This document shows, piece by piece, positions 18,081 to 31,098 of a DNA stretch of 64,000 nt; the stretch's first letter is position 1; every line of letters begins with the position of its first letter. The DNA lies in contig JAMOBI010000003.1 in the NCBI GenBank assembly GCA_039908105.1, forward strand, positions 28,115 through 92,114, given 5' to 3'. The notes under the pieces are model-generated. The model was not told the origin of the DNA. It did not search any database and saw only the letters and a list, made by a program, of their open reading frames with translations. This stretch comes from Magnetaquiglobus sp039908105. Its GTDB lineage: Bacteria > Pseudomonadota > Magnetococcia > Magnetococcales > Magnetaquicoccaceae. The position numbers and the translations under genes are program-made.

Positions 18081-20162
18081 TCAACTCCCGTCCACCAAAT
18101 AGGCCGAAATGGCCGCATCCGCCAAACGGATCTCTTCCAACAGCCGCTCCGCCAGTTCGGTGGCGCCATCCAGCGATCCGGTCTTGACCTTGTTGTCCAG
18201 CGACACCACGATCTCACGCATGCGCCCCAATCCGAACTGCGCGGAAAGACTCTTCAAGGAGTGGACCTCCATGTGCACCTGATTGGCATCCTTTGCCTTG
18301 ACCGCCGCCCAGATGCGCGCCGATCGATCCGGCAGTCCGGACTGGAAGGTACGCAGCACTTTGGCAAACTCCTCTCCGAGATCCTCCTGCAACTCTTGGA
18401 TCTTGTCACGATCGATTGGTTCCCGTTCCCGTGCAGCTGCCGGATCAACAGCAGCGGTCAATGCCGCCTGATTTCTGGCGCGCGTCAGCCACTGCGAAAT
18501 CACCGCCACAAGCGCCGTGCGCTTGAAAGGCTTGCTCAAATAATCGTCCATGCCCGCAGCCAGACACTTCTCCCGATCCCCCTGCATGGCATTGGCGGTC
18601 AAGGCGATCACCGGCGTGCGCCGCGCCCGGCCGGAGGACAACTCCATCTTGCGGAACTCACGGGTGGCGGCATAGCCGTCCATTTCCGGCATCAAACAGT
18701 CCATGAGCACCAGATCGAACGTCATTCGCGCCAATTTTCCAAGCGCCACCCGTCCATTCTGGGCCACATCGATCCGCGCACGATAAGGTTGCAACATCCC
18801 CTTGATCACCGCCAGATTGATCGGATCGTCTTCCACCAGAAGAATCGACATATCAACCGGAATCTCGACGAACGTGGCCTCCGCAGCCCCCGAACTCTCG
18901 GCCCTTGATACCGCCACGCGCGCCATCTTGAAGGGGATCTCCACCCGGAAGGTGCTGCCGACCCCCAATTGACTGTGCACGGAGATCTCGCCACCCATCA
19001 TGCGCACCAGACGGTTGGTGATGCTCAACCCCAAACCCGTGCCGCCGAATTTGCGCGTCGTGGAGCTGTCCACCTGAGAGAAGGCGTCGAAAAGCCGGGC
19101 GAAATTCTCCGGGCTGATGCCGATGCCGGTATCCCGCACCACGAAGGCGATCAACGTCTGTTCCGACGAGACCTTCAACGGCTCGACCTGCAGCGAAACC
19201 CCACCCATCTCGGTGAATTTCAACGCATTGGACAACAGATTGGTCAGGATCTGTCGCACCCGCACCGGATCGCCGATCAGATCGCGCGGCAGCAGTCCAT
19301 CGTGCTCGATCCGGAAGGCCAACTCCTTGCTGCTCGCCACCTGGGAGAAGATGAATTGCAACTCGTCAAGCAGCCCCCACAAACCGAACGGAATCGCCTC
19401 CAACTCCAGCCGTCCGGCCTCGATCTTGGAGAAGTCCAGGATATCGTTGATGATGACCAGCAGATTCTCCCCGGAACGACGAATCGTCTCGACATACAGA
19501 CGGTACTCTTCGCTCATCTCCAGATCGATCAACAGCTCCGCCATGCCGAGAATGCCGTTCAAAGGGGTGCGGATCTCATGGCTCATCACCGCCAAAAATT
19601 CGCTTTTGGCCATGCTGGCCCGCTCCGCAGCCAACATCGCGGCATGCAGATCGCGCTCGTTCTCCGCCAGACGCTCCAAAGCCTCCTCGGCCCGCAAGCG
19701 GGCCTTGTCGAGGGCGAGGTTCTTCAACTCCAGCGCACGACGCGCCAGCAACAGATGCTCGATGTTCTTCACCCGCGCCAGAATGATCTGCGGACTCGAA
19801 GGTTTGCGGATGTAATCAATGGCGCCCAGAGCCAATCCTCTGGCCTCATCCTCGAATTCGGTCTTGGCGGTCAGAAAAATCACCGGAATCCCGGCGGTCA
19901 GAGGATCCTCCTTCAAGCGCCGGCAGGTCTCGTAGCCATCCATCACCGGCATCATGATGTCGAGCAGAATGATGTCCGGCACCACCCGACGCACCACCTG
20001 CAACGCCTTGACACCGTGCGTGGCCACCAGAATCTGGAAATATTCGTCCAGCGCGCTGCGGATGATATCGATATTCTCCGGTTGATCATCCACCAAAAGC
20101 ACGATGCTCTTGCGCGCATCGCCACCCGGATCCGGATGCATACCAGCAAATTGGCTCTCCAT
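18081..20162 (-). CDS. Hybrid histidine kinase: REC-HisKA-HATPase-REC-Hpt
   Basis: A 693-aa soluble phosphorelay protein. In order: a receiver (about 18-130, ILLDIMMPVMDG), a coiled linker, HisKA with SHEIRTPLNG, a HATPase with DTGIGI and GGTGLGLSI boxes, a second receiver (VEDDPINLAVIKG, DCLMPEMDG) and a C-terminal Hpt domain with the histidine in EVHSLKS. The leading receiver and lack of membrane segments suggest it is a downstream relay partner of the membrane kinase encoded just before it. The ATG lies one base past that gene's stop, behind GGAG. Confidence 0.88.
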   Translation of the reverse strand: MESQFAGMHPDPGGDARKSIVLLVDDQPENIDIIRSALDEYFQILVATHGVKALQVVRRVVPDIILLDIMMPVMDGYETCRRLKEDPLTAGIPVIFLTAKTEFEDEARGLALGAIDYIRKPSSPQIILARVKNIEHLLLARRALELKNLALDKARLRAEEALERLAENERDLHAAMLAAERASMAKSEFLAVMSHEIRTPLNGILGMAELLIDLEMSEEYRLYVETIRRSGENLLVIINDILDFSKIEAGRLELEAIPFGLWGLLDELQFIFSQVASSKELAFRIEHDGLLPRDLIGDPVRVRQILTNLLSNALKFTEMGGVSLQVEPLKVSSEQTLIAFVVRDTGIGISPENFARLFDAFSQVDSSTTRKFGGTGLGLSITNRLVRMMGGEISVHSQLGVGSTFRVEIPFKMARVAVSRAESSGAAEATFVEIPVDMSILLVEDDPINLAVIKGMLQPYRARIDVAQNGRVALGKLARMTFDLVLMDCLMPEMDGYAATREFRKMELSSGRARRTPVIALTANAMQGDREKCLAAGMDDYLSKPFKRTALVAVISQWLTRARNQAALTAAVDPAAAREREPIDRDKIQELQEDLGEEFAKVLRTFQSGLPDRSARIWAAVKAKDANQVHMEVHSLKSLSAQFGLGRMREIVVSLDNKVKTGSLDGATELAERLLEEIRLADAAISAYLVDGS

Positions 20163-20163
20163 C

Positions 20164-23090
<2,927 letters not shown>

Positions 23091-23094
<4 letters not shown>

Positions 23095-25232
23095 CGCGCC
23101 GACCTCCCTTCCGCCGGCACGATCACCCCCTCTTTTGTCAAACGGGCGAGACGATAATCGCTCATCTCCAAGGCATCGTGACGCTTGGCATCAAAAGGGT
23201 GATCCAGACGGCGGCTCACCCCATCGTAAGGCGGCAGATGCTCCAGGGCATCGCGAATCACGCGGCGATCCGTCGATCCCGCCAGCCGTATCGCCTCGGA
23301 CAAAAGACGTACCAGATCATAGGCGTGGGTCAACCCGGCCCATAAATAAACCGGATTACGCTCATTCAGACCCAGTGAGGCTTGATAGCGCTGCCACAAT
23401 GCCATACCCTGCCGGTTCTCTCCCTCCTTGAGGAAACCGGTCTGCGGAAAGACCAAATCCATGCCGGCCAGGACGCTCTTCTGCCGATCGGTCAGTCGCT
23501 CCCCGAGCACCCCCCAATGGGAGACCACGGCCACAGCCGGAAGTTGCCGATTGAGTTCCATCAGGAACGGAATGCTCTCATCCGGGGTGTCGACCAGCAT
23601 CACCACATCGGCACCGACCTCCGCCAAATTGGCGACCAGCCCATCGAACCGCTCCTGACCATTGTCCACCCAGTGCAGCGCGACGGGTCGCACACCTCTG
23701 GCATTCAAATGGCGCGACACGATCCTCTCGAAATCGATTCCCCAACTGGAGTTCTCCAGGACCAGCGCGATCCGCGCACCGCGTTGCAAGGCGGCATCCG
23801 CCAGGAATGGTGCGGTCCAGCGGTCGTTGAGACTCAAACGAAACACCTGATTGGGTTGAAAGCCGTTTTCGGTCAAATGGCGCGCCGCAGACCAGGGCAA
23901 CAGCATCGGCATCTCCAGATCATGCACCAACTCCACTTCGGCTGCCACCACGGCACTCTTCTGCCCTCCCAGTACCGCCACCAGATCCTCGAATGCGGCA
24001 AAAAATCTCAGATTGTCCAAGCCTCGCGTCGCCAATCCGTGATTGTCCCGCACCACCAGGCGAAGCTTGCGCCCCAGCACCCCCCCCTCGGCATTGATCG
24101 CCTCGATGGCCAACCGCGCCCCCCTGGACAACTCCAGACCGACCAGAGCGCTCTCCCCGGACAATTGGGCATCCAGACCAATCAGAATCTCCTTTCCCTG
24201 AGAGGAGTTCGCACCACCCGGCATTTGCCATTCGGCCAGCTTGGCCATGACATCCGCCCCGATCTCCTCTTCAAACTTGTCCGGCACATGGGCCAAAGCG
24301 TCACGGAACCGCACCCGATCTTCAGGAACCGGTTCATGAATCATCACCCCGGCAGCGCGCATTCTCGCAAGAACCTCTTCCTCTTCCTGCTGCTGCGAGT
24401 CTCGCGTCCACCAGGTCATCTCCCGTGCCACCTCCAGCAGAATCTCCTGCTGTCGCGCAGTCAGCATCTCCTGCGCATCCCGACCGATAGCCAACAAATG
24501 GCTGTCATGGGCATGCCCGCTCAAGGTCAAATGCCCCAAACCAAATTTCCCAGCCACCCCCTCCATTCCAGACAGAGAGCGATCCACCACACCAACCGAC
24601 TCGCCGCCAGCCACGAAACGGCCTCCCAAACGGTCATACAGCTCCCGCCTCACCCGGTCATCCGGTTCGACAACCCGCAAGCCAGCAAAGGAGTCGGGCG
24701 ACAACAGAGGGCGATCGGCAAGCCAATGCCGACTGCCACCATCCCAAAAGGCGATTCCCTCCAGATTCAAGGCACGCACCTTATCGAGAAGCAACCGCCC
24801 GAAATCACCATCGAGCGTCTGATGCAGGAACGAACGGGACGGAAACAGAAATGGCAGATCGAACACCCGCAAGGATTCAACCCGCTTGGCCAGCGTACCC
24901 CCCGACACCAGGACCATACCGAGCTCTCCCCGGCCCGCCAGCTTGACCATGCGATCGTCGCCCCCGAACTCCGAGGAGGCATGCAGGGTCAATTTCAGCG
25001 TATCCTGACTCGCGTTGGCCACCCGTTCGACCAATCGTTCCGCAGCCGCACGCGCAACCGGCGTCACGGTGCTGGCAATGCCAAAACGCACCGTTACCTC
25101 ACGACCAGTATGACGTGAACCGGTTTTCGGTTCATCGATCACACGCAGGCTCTTGCCGATGCGCATCCCCAACAGGACGAGCACCAACAACAAAAAAAAT
25201 AACAGGATACGCTTGAAACTCTTCTCCGACAT
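23091..25232 (-). CDS. Membrane-anchored fusion of DctP-like and LivJ-like binding proteins
   Basis: A 713-aa protein with an N-terminal membrane anchor (about 9-23) and two periplasmic ligand-binding modules from different structural classes. Residues about 46-335 match TRAP-transporter DctP receptors (VRFGIASTVTP, GELGMVLVSGG, WDGGSRHWLADRPL). Residues about 348-700 match branched-chain amino-acid/amide binding proteins (Peripla_BP_6: ILIGLDAQLSGE, GARLAIEAINAEGG, VVRDN). No transporter of either class is encoded here, while the next gene, overlapping by 4 nt, is a sensor kinase. It therefore most likely serves as a ligand-sensing subunit rather than in uptake. Confidence 0.82.
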
Positions 25233-25300
25233 CCGACCGATCGTCCCTGGTCACCCGAACTGTTGCTGTAACGATTCAACGGAATCATTACGCTCAAGCC

Positions 25301-25669
25301 TCATATCAACCGCTCCCACAACACCAACCCCCAGACCAACACCACCAGAGCCAAGGCCACGAAGACCGCCGAAGAGCCCAAATCCTTGGCCCGCCCGGCC
25401 AAAGGGTGCCGCTCCGGCCCGATCCGATCCACCACCGCCTCGATCGACGAATTGAGCAGCTCCACAATCAATACCACCAGCAACGATCCAATCAATAAAG
25501 CCTTTTCCACCGCACCGTTGCCCAACCACAACCCAAACGGCATCATCAGCAGCACACCGACCAACTCCTGACGAAACGCCGCCTCATGGCGCCACGCAGC
25601 CTGAAATCCCAACCAGGAGTAGCCCGCCGCATGAATGATCCGGGTCAATCCAGTCGCTCCAGGTTTCAT
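25301..25669 (-). CDS. dgkA: Diacylglycerol kinase
   Basis: A 122-aa integral membrane protein with three transmembrane segments and the conserved VELLNSSIEAVVDR block and a following basic loop, characteristic of bacterial DgkA, which recycles diacylglycerol to phosphatidic acid at the inner membrane. The ATG at 25669 follows GAGGTGGG; an upstream GTG is less likely. It lies just upstream of the binding-protein fusion gene on the same strand, about 70 nt away, but is unrelated in function. Confidence 0.9.
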   Translation of the reverse strand: MKPGATGLTRIIHAAGYSWLGFQAAWRHEAAFRQELVGVLLMMPFGLWLGNGAVEKALLIGSLLVVLIVELLNSSIEAVVDRIGPERHPLAGRAKDLGSSAVFVALALVVLVWGLVLWERLI

Positions 25670-25700
25670 GCGTCCCACCTCGAATCAATAATCCGGTTCA

Positions 25701-26351
25701 TCATTCCGCTTCCCCAGTCTTCAAAAAATGTCGTACCCAGCGCGCCGCACGACGGGAAAATACCAACCCCACATGCATCACCGGCAACGTGGCATGCACC
25801 GCCCCCGGCAGTCGGGTCTCGGCAACCGCCACCACGCCATCGTTCGGGGTCTCAACCCCCCAAACCAAATGACTCAACCCAAAAGGCAACGTCCCCGCCA
25901 ATACGCCAATCTCTCGCCCATCGGGCTTGCAATAGGCCCGTTGACCATCCAACGCGCCCTCCAGGCTCCCTCCCAACAACCAGGCCCCCCCGGGCCAACG
26001 CGCCAACCTCTGGGCCGAGACCGATCCCTGAAACGGGGTGCCCAACGCCACCATCCGCCCGATCGGCGCCTCTGGATACCGCTCCAGCATGCGCAACGCC
26101 ACCAATCCCCCCAGACTGTGACACACCAGATGCACCGATCCAGCCGGTACGGAACGCATGCCGGGACCAAACCGCAACTCCAAATACTCCCACAATCCGT
26201 CGGCATTCTCATCCAATCCGCGCCGCACCGTCGGATAGCGAAACGTCATTACCCGAAACCCATCCTGGCGCAGGTGCAGATCCAACCATTTGAACTCCGT
26301 GCCATCCAGCCACAAACCGTGCACCAGCACCACACTCTCTTCAACCGGCAT
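25701..26351 (-). CDS. Alpha/beta hydrolase
   Basis: A 216-aa alpha/beta-hydrolase, lipase/PGAP1-like. The oxyanion-type VLVHGLWLDG is at residues 8-17 and the nucleophile elbow CHSLGG (Ser in HSLGG) near residue 78; the catalytic His is probably the one in LPVMHVGL near the C-terminus. The ATG chosen lies 6 nt after AGGGAG; longer starts exist at 26384 and 26453. No signal peptide, so cytoplasmic. Substrate unknown. It is followed by dgkA after about 30 nt, so a lipid-related role is possible but only inferred. Confidence 0.75.
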   Translation of the reverse strand: MPVEESVVLVHGLWLDGTEFKWLDLHLRQDGFRVMTFRYPTVRRGLDENADGLWEYLELRFGPGMRSVPAGSVHLVCHSLGGLVALRMLERYPEAPIGRMVALGTPFQGSVSAQRLARWPGGAWLLGGSLEGALDGQRAYCKPDGREIGVLAGTLPFGLSHLVWGVETPNDGVVAVAETRLPGAVHATLPVMHVGLVFSRRAARWVRHFLKTGEAE

Positions 26352-26540
26352 GCCCATCTCCCTGCCATCCGGATCGCTCGTCATACACTGCCTGACATCA
26401 ACGAGGCCAATTGACCGTCCGGTCTCCCCCCAACCCAACGCGATCGCAAACATTTCAAAAAGTATTCAACAAAAAAAGGCTTCGCCCCCGATTTGTGACG
26501 AACTCCCCCTCGAATGCATCCGCACAACCCCGCTTTGACC

Positions 26541-26704
26541 CCAGATCCGGCAGTTGCTGACCATCACCTGCGTCAACCCATTGACCCATCTGGCAAATCA
26601 CCAGAAAACCTCATGACCGACAAGGCAATTTCGGTTTCTTACAATTCACCAAACGAACCAATATGTTAGCGCAGGCAATCGCCCGGAACCGCCGGATCCG
26701 GGTT
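26541..26704 (+). repeat. MITE-like element, copy A
   Basis: About 164 bp with imperfect terminal inverted repeats (AGATCCGGCAGTTGCTGACCATCACCTG and, inverted, CCGGATCCGGCGG..CGGGCGATTGCCTG). The body contains CAATTTCGGTTTCTTACAATTCACC and GAACCAATATGTTAGC, shared with two copies near 38.3 and 39.7 kb. No ORF inside. The rest of the 26352-26897 gap holds only AT-rich flanks, probably including the promoter of the small ribbon-helix-helix gene. Confidence 0.8.
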
Positions 26705-26897
26705 GAACGATTTTTCTGAACCCATAAACCATTCTAGCCGCAATCACCCTTGTACGCCACCTCTTGAAGCCGATTCATCTCGCACCACTGCACCACATCC
26801 ACGAGACATGATGAAGTATCTCATCTGACAATTATCTTTATTTTCATGAATTATGCTTCACCAGGATTACCCAAACAATTTCAAGGAGACCGTCCCA

Positions 26898-27077
26898 ATG
26901 AAATCCGACAAAAAGATCCGCATGGTACAAAAATCGCTGCGTTTCCCCGAAACCCTGGCCGAATGGCTCTCCGACAAGGCGGAGATGGAGCGGCGATCCT
27001 TCAATCAGGTGGTCATCATGACTCTGGAGCAGATGCAGGCACAGGCACTGGCATCAGAGAACGACAGTCGATCGTGA
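26898..27077 (+). CDS. Small ribbon-helix-helix (Arc-like) protein
   Basis: A 59-aa basic protein whose core KSLRFPETLAEWLSDKAEMERRSFNQVVIMTLEQ follows the Arc/MetJ ribbon-helix-helix pattern: a short beta strand (VQKSLRFP), then two helices separated near RRSFN. Such proteins are DNA-binding dimers and often autoregulators or antitoxins. The ATG has AAGGAG upstream at good spacing. The next small gene follows 31 nt downstream, so the pair may be co-transcribed, but the partner does not look like a known toxin. Confidence 0.7.
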   Translation: MKSDKKIRMVQKSLRFPETLAEWLSDKAEMERRSFNQVVIMTLEQMQAQALASENDSRS

Positions 27078-27108
27078 TGCCGCCCGCAACCATAAGGGAG
27101 TAACTATC

Positions 27109-27327
27109 ATGTCGTACCGCCATGTCGAAATCGATCCCGATAACGAAACATCGAGCCTCGATGATCCGAACGCCTGGTTATCGATGCTGCCGTGGAACAA
27201 TATTCGCCACCGTCCGCCTGCTCGCGGGTGGCGCGTACCACGTCTACCGTTGACTCCATTGCGCTGGCGGGACGGACGGCATGGCCTGCCGGAGTGGGAA
27301 GGGCAAACCCATTTCGGCATTTGTTAA
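27109..27327 (+). CDS. Small hypothetical protein
   Basis: A 72-aa reading frame preceded by AAGGGAG with 8-nt spacing, 31 nt after the ribbon-helix-helix gene. The product is rich in Arg, Trp and Pro (RHRPPARGWRVPRLPLTPLRWRDG), with no recognised domain. Its TAA stop lies inside the terminal repeat of element R6 (TTAAGCCGCACCC), so the original C-terminus may have been changed by the insertion. The good ribosome-binding site argues that it is translated; function unknown. Confidence 0.45.
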   Translation: MSYRHVEIDPDNETSSLDDPNAWLSMLPWNNIRHRPPARGWRVPRLPLTPLRWRDGRHGLPEWEGQTHFGIC

Positions 27328-27600
27328 GCCGCACCCATCCTTAGGATGTGTAGTGGGCCGACAGAGCTGATTTGATAGCCTGGCATGATTCGCTTTTACT
27401 GGTAAGAAAAGAGAGGGTTTAGGAGATTCCTCTCCCAGGGTTTTGCTTTTGACTGTGGCCTTTAAACCGCACCTGCTTTGGGATGCGTAGTTTTTTGCAA
27501 GGCTGCGTGCAAGATGTGAGCGTCGTTTCCGCCTTTTGGAAACGAAGCTCGCGTCTTGCACACGGCTTGACAAAAAATGACGCTTCTCAAGATTGTTGCG
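27325..27600 (+). repeat. Dispersed hairpin repeat, chimeric copy R6
   Basis: Begins at the stop codon of the preceding small gene. It contains GCTGATTTGATAGCCTGGCATGATTCGC (shared with R7), the AGGAGATTCCTCTCCCAG module, then a second, inverted-type terminal repeat AAACCGCACCTGCTTTGGGATGCG. H2 (about 27517-27553) has the GCCTTTT loop. H1 is absent. The order suggests recombination between oppositely oriented copies. From 27601 to 27776 I see nothing further. Confidence 0.8.
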
Positions 27601-27776
27601 GTATGGCTGTTCGCTGTTCGCTGTTCGACTGTTTGTAGTCGCTTGAAGCCCAGTTGCGAGGATCCTGAGAAAGCAATCTCTCTCCTCCGGATCCTGACTC
27701 GATGATCAGCAGCCCAAAAGAAAACCCACCAGGCATGAGTACGGGTCAGCAGAAGATCAATCCGTCACCAAGCCCC

Positions 27777-30371
27777 TTATGCGGCATGATGCACGGCTTT
27801 GGTTTCTTGATTGAACTCCGGGAAAACGATCACCGAACCACTCCCTGAATGCAATTTGGGTGCAAAGATCCGCTTCTCCCGGTACAGACGGTCCTCTTCG
27901 AGAAATTTCGCGATCTCCTCCGGCGATACAGGCGGACTGAAGAGAAACCCCTGCACCAGATCGCAACCCAAAGAGCGCAGAAACTCTAACTGGTCCGGAT
28001 CGGAAACCCCCTCGGCGACCACCTGGAGATTGAGGTTCTTGGCCATTGACAGAATGGTCTTGGTAATGGCGGCATCATCCGGATCGGTGATGACATCCCG
28101 GACAAAGGCGCGGTCGATCTTCAAGGTATGGATCGGGAAACGTTTCAGATAACTCAGCGAGGAATAACCGGTGCCAAAATCGTCGATGGAGAGCTGAAGA
28201 TTCATGTTTCGCAAGGTCTGCAGCGTGGTGACGGTCTCGTTGGCATCCCTCATGAACATCCCTTCGGTCAACTCCAATTCGAGATACCGGGCATCAAGCC
28301 CCGAATCCTCCAGGATGCGCGCCACCTTGACAGGCAGGTCACGATTCTGGAACTGCCGCGCCGACAGATTCACCGCCATGCGAATCGGCTCGAACCCCTG
28401 ATCCTGCCAGAGACGATTCTGCCGGCAGGCGGTACGCAACACCCACTCGCCGATCGAGGCGATCAGATCGCTCTCCTCGGCGATCGGGATGAAATTGACC
28501 GGTGAAACCAACCCCATCTCCGCACTCTTCCAACGAATCAGGGCCTCGACTCCCATCAACCGTCCGGAGATGACATCCATCTGCGGCTGGTAGAGCAGGA
28601 ACAGTTCGTTGCGCTCCAAGGCGAGACGCAAACCGTTTTCGATCGTCATGCGTTTGACCGAAACCGCATCAATCTCCTTGGTGAAGAAATGCAGCATGTT
28701 TCCGCCTTGCTCCTTGGCACGCCGCATGGCCGATTCGGCCTTTTTGAGATGGGCATCCTCATCCCCTTCGTCGAGCGGATTCAGGGTAATGCCGATGCTG
28801 GCGGTCAGATAATAACGCTCCGTTTCGATCAAGAACGGTTCGTTGAGCGTTGAGAGGAGTTTTCGGGCGATGCGTCCGGCATTGCCGCCCTGTTGTAGGC
28901 CGGTCGCCAACACCACGAATTCGTCTCCACCGACGCGCGCCAGCGAATCCTCATCGCGCAGGCAGTGGGCCAGACGCACCGCGACCTCGCGCAGCAGGCG
29001 ATCCCCGATCTGTCTTCCCACGGCATCGTTGATGAGGGTGAATCGATCGATTCCCAAAAACAAAACCCCGACGATCTGATTGAAACGGGCCGCGTAGGAG
29101 AAGGCCTGACGCATGCGATCCTTGAGCAGCAGTCGGTTGGGCAGACCGGTCAGGGCGTCGTGATGAACCAGAAAATGGAGTTGCTGTTCGGAACGCTTGA
29201 TGCCGGAAAGATCGGAAAAGACCTTCACGTACTGCCGAACCACCCCCGCCCCATCCTTGATGGCATTAATGTTGGCAAACTCCGGATAGACCGAGCCATC
29301 CTTGCGCTGACTCCACACCTCGCCACGCCACCGGCCATGGGTGGTCAACTCCTGATCCAGATGGCGATAGAACACCTCGTCGTGCTGCGAGGAGAAAAGC
29401 ATCAGCATCGGCTTGTGAACCGCCTCCTCCTCTTTGTAGCCGGTGATGGCGGTAAAGGCGGGATTGACCGATTCGATGATCCCCTGGGCATCGGTGACCA
29501 CGATCCCCTCGGTGGTGTTCTGGTAGACGTTGGCTGCCAGGCAAAGCTCGACATCGGTCTGACGCCGCACCTCCACCTCGATCTGCAACGCCTGATTCAT
29601 CCGTGTCAGCTCACGGGTTCGCTCCTGGATCCGTTTTTCCAGCTCCGCCTTATCGCTCTGGATCTGCTTGATGAAGGTGTGACGATCCTCCTCATGACTC
29701 TTGAGATCGGCCTGAAGACGCCGGATCACCAGATGAAAGAGCAGTACCAGGCCACAGGTCAGAAGCGTGGTGATCACGATCTGACGCCATAAAGCGGCCT
29801 CGACCTGTTTCATGAAGCCGGTGATATCCTGATGGATCTCCATGACCCCGACGATCCGTTGATCCGGGCCACGCCTCAACGGAATGACGCTCTCCAGGAT
29901 GCTCTTTTTCCCGGCACCGGTGTCAACGAGAAAAGCCGGGGTCTCATCTGCACGGATTCGGCTGGTGACATTCCCCCGCAGAGCCTCGACGACCTTGGGA
30001 TCTGAAGAGCGATCCTCGCCGACCAGGGGGAGATGGGTGGAAAGAATGGTAACACCATGACGACTGAGAAGTTTGAAATCCACCAACGCCAGATCGGTGG
30101 TGTATCCTTGGAGTTGTGCCAGAAGTTTCGCGATTTCGGGACGGGAACGCAACGCCGGACCGGCGGAGGCGGTTTGTTCGGTCAGAGGGGCCAGATCCGA
30201 CCACAAGGCATTGGTGAGGAGATTCGACAGGACACGATGATTCTTTTCGCCCAGATTCTGAACCTGAGCGGTCATCACCGAACGGTGATGGAGTGTCAAC
30301 AAAACGAGCAGAATGACGGCAACCAGAAGACCTGCCGCAGCGATGAGCCGCATGTTGCGTGTGCCACGCAT
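27777..30371 (-). CDS. Membrane GGDEF-EAL protein with PAS domain
   Basis: An 864-aa c-di-GMP turnover protein. TM1 at about 8-27, a periplasmic sensor region of about 165 aa, TM2 near 195-215, a coiled coil, a PAS domain (about 285-405), a GGDEF domain with intact GGDEF and an RxxD inhibitory site five residues before it, and an EAL domain with EALIRW, DDFGTGYSS and KIDRAFV elements. Both domains look competent, so direction of activity cannot be read from sequence. The ATG at 30371 has GGAGAGAG upstream. It is monocistronic as far as spacing shows. Confidence 0.9.
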   Translation of the reverse strand: MRGTRNMRLIAAAGLLVAVILLVLLTLHHRSVMTAQVQNLGEKNHRVLSNLLTNALWSDLAPLTEQTASAGPALRSRPEIAKLLAQLQGYTTDLALVDFKLLSRHGVTILSTHLPLVGEDRSSDPKVVEALRGNVTSRIRADETPAFLVDTGAGKKSILESVIPLRRGPDQRIVGVMEIHQDITGFMKQVEAALWRQIVITTLLTCGLVLLFHLVIRRLQADLKSHEEDRHTFIKQIQSDKAELEKRIQERTRELTRMNQALQIEVEVRRQTDVELCLAANVYQNTTEGIVVTDAQGIIESVNPAFTAITGYKEEEAVHKPMLMLFSSQHDEVFYRHLDQELTTHGRWRGEVWSQRKDGSVYPEFANINAIKDGAGVVRQYVKVFSDLSGIKRSEQQLHFLVHHDALTGLPNRLLLKDRMRQAFSYAARFNQIVGVLFLGIDRFTLINDAVGRQIGDRLLREVAVRLAHCLRDEDSLARVGGDEFVVLATGLQQGGNAGRIARKLLSTLNEPFLIETERYYLTASIGITLNPLDEGDEDAHLKKAESAMRRAKEQGGNMLHFFTKEIDAVSVKRMTIENGLRLALERNELFLLYQPQMDVISGRLMGVEALIRWKSAEMGLVSPVNFIPIAEESDLIASIGEWVLRTACRQNRLWQDQGFEPIRMAVNLSARQFQNRDLPVKVARILEDSGLDARYLELELTEGMFMRDANETVTTLQTLRNMNLQLSIDDFGTGYSSLSYLKRFPIHTLKIDRAFVRDVITDPDDAAITKTILSMAKNLNLQVVAEGVSDPDQLEFLRSLGCDLVQGFLFSPPVSPEEIAKFLEEDRLYREKRIFAPKLHSGSGSVIVFPEFNQETKAVHHAA

Positions 30372-30515
30372 ATCTCTCTCCACACACGAACTCTCAAGTC
30401 GCGGACCACGCCGGGACAATCAGTCAAGAATCCCCTCTGTAACCAATTGTATATAATCTTTTTGCCCGCGTCAAATGAAACCCGGGATCCGGTGACGAGA
30501 TTCCGACAAATGGGT

Positions 30516-30917
30516 TCAGGGTCTGAGACTGACCTTGGAGAGTTCCTGGAAGACATAATTGGTGATCGCCAGACCGAGCATGGCGTAATCCTGATTGAGG
30601 GTGACCCCGATCCCCTGGGGAATGACCCGTGAAATGCGGCAATGAAAGGTATAGGAATCCTTGCCCAGCACAATGGTTCCCCTGGCGAGTCGATCCAACT
30701 CCATCGCGCAAGGTTTATCAAGCGCGACGAAAAAACCACTCAGACTGACATCCTCGGACAACCCCTGCACCACCAGCCCATCATCGAAATGGAGCGTGAC
30801 CGGAAAACGCATGCCATAGCGTTCATGACGACGCTGATTGACCGGCTCCTGCGGCGCACCCCTTTTTTTTGTCGTCTGAAACGGGCTTTTCTGGCTCTCT
30901 GTGAATCGATCCGGCAT
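30516..30917 (-). CDS. Small PilZ-domain protein
   Basis: A 133-aa stand-alone PilZ protein: RRHERY (arginine motif, about 29-34) and DVSLSGFFV (D-x-S-x-x-G, about 57-65) form a plausible c-di-GMP site. The ATG at 30917 is preceded by AAGGA; longer readings add residues without conservation. It lies directly upstream, on the same strand, of the GGDEF-EAL gene, about 145 nt apart, which suggests a local c-di-GMP circuit. Downstream target not known. Confidence 0.8.
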   Translation of the reverse strand: MPDRFTESQKSPFQTTKKRGAPQEPVNQRRHERYGMRFPVTLHFDDGLVVQGLSEDVSLSGFFVALDKPCAMELDRLARGTIVLGKDSYTFHCRISRVIPQGIGVTLNQDYAMLGLAITNYVFQELSKVSLRP

Positions 30918-31098
30918 GGTCTTATTCCTTGCTTCTCCCGATGAAATGTACCAGCTCATTTGGTTGACGATCGCCGAAACCAACGGTCCATCCCCCTTCC
31001 ATGGGCGCAAAGAGGGCGGCCATTTTGTAACGCAAATCGTTTCAAATCATCGCACAGGCGCCATGATATTGGCAAGCACTACGACACAAGAATCCGCA

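Noticed and set aside
23382..25118. 578-codon plus-strand frame opposite the binding-protein fusion
   Set aside because: Gln/His/Pro-rich shadow of a gene whose domains are recognisable on the minus strand.
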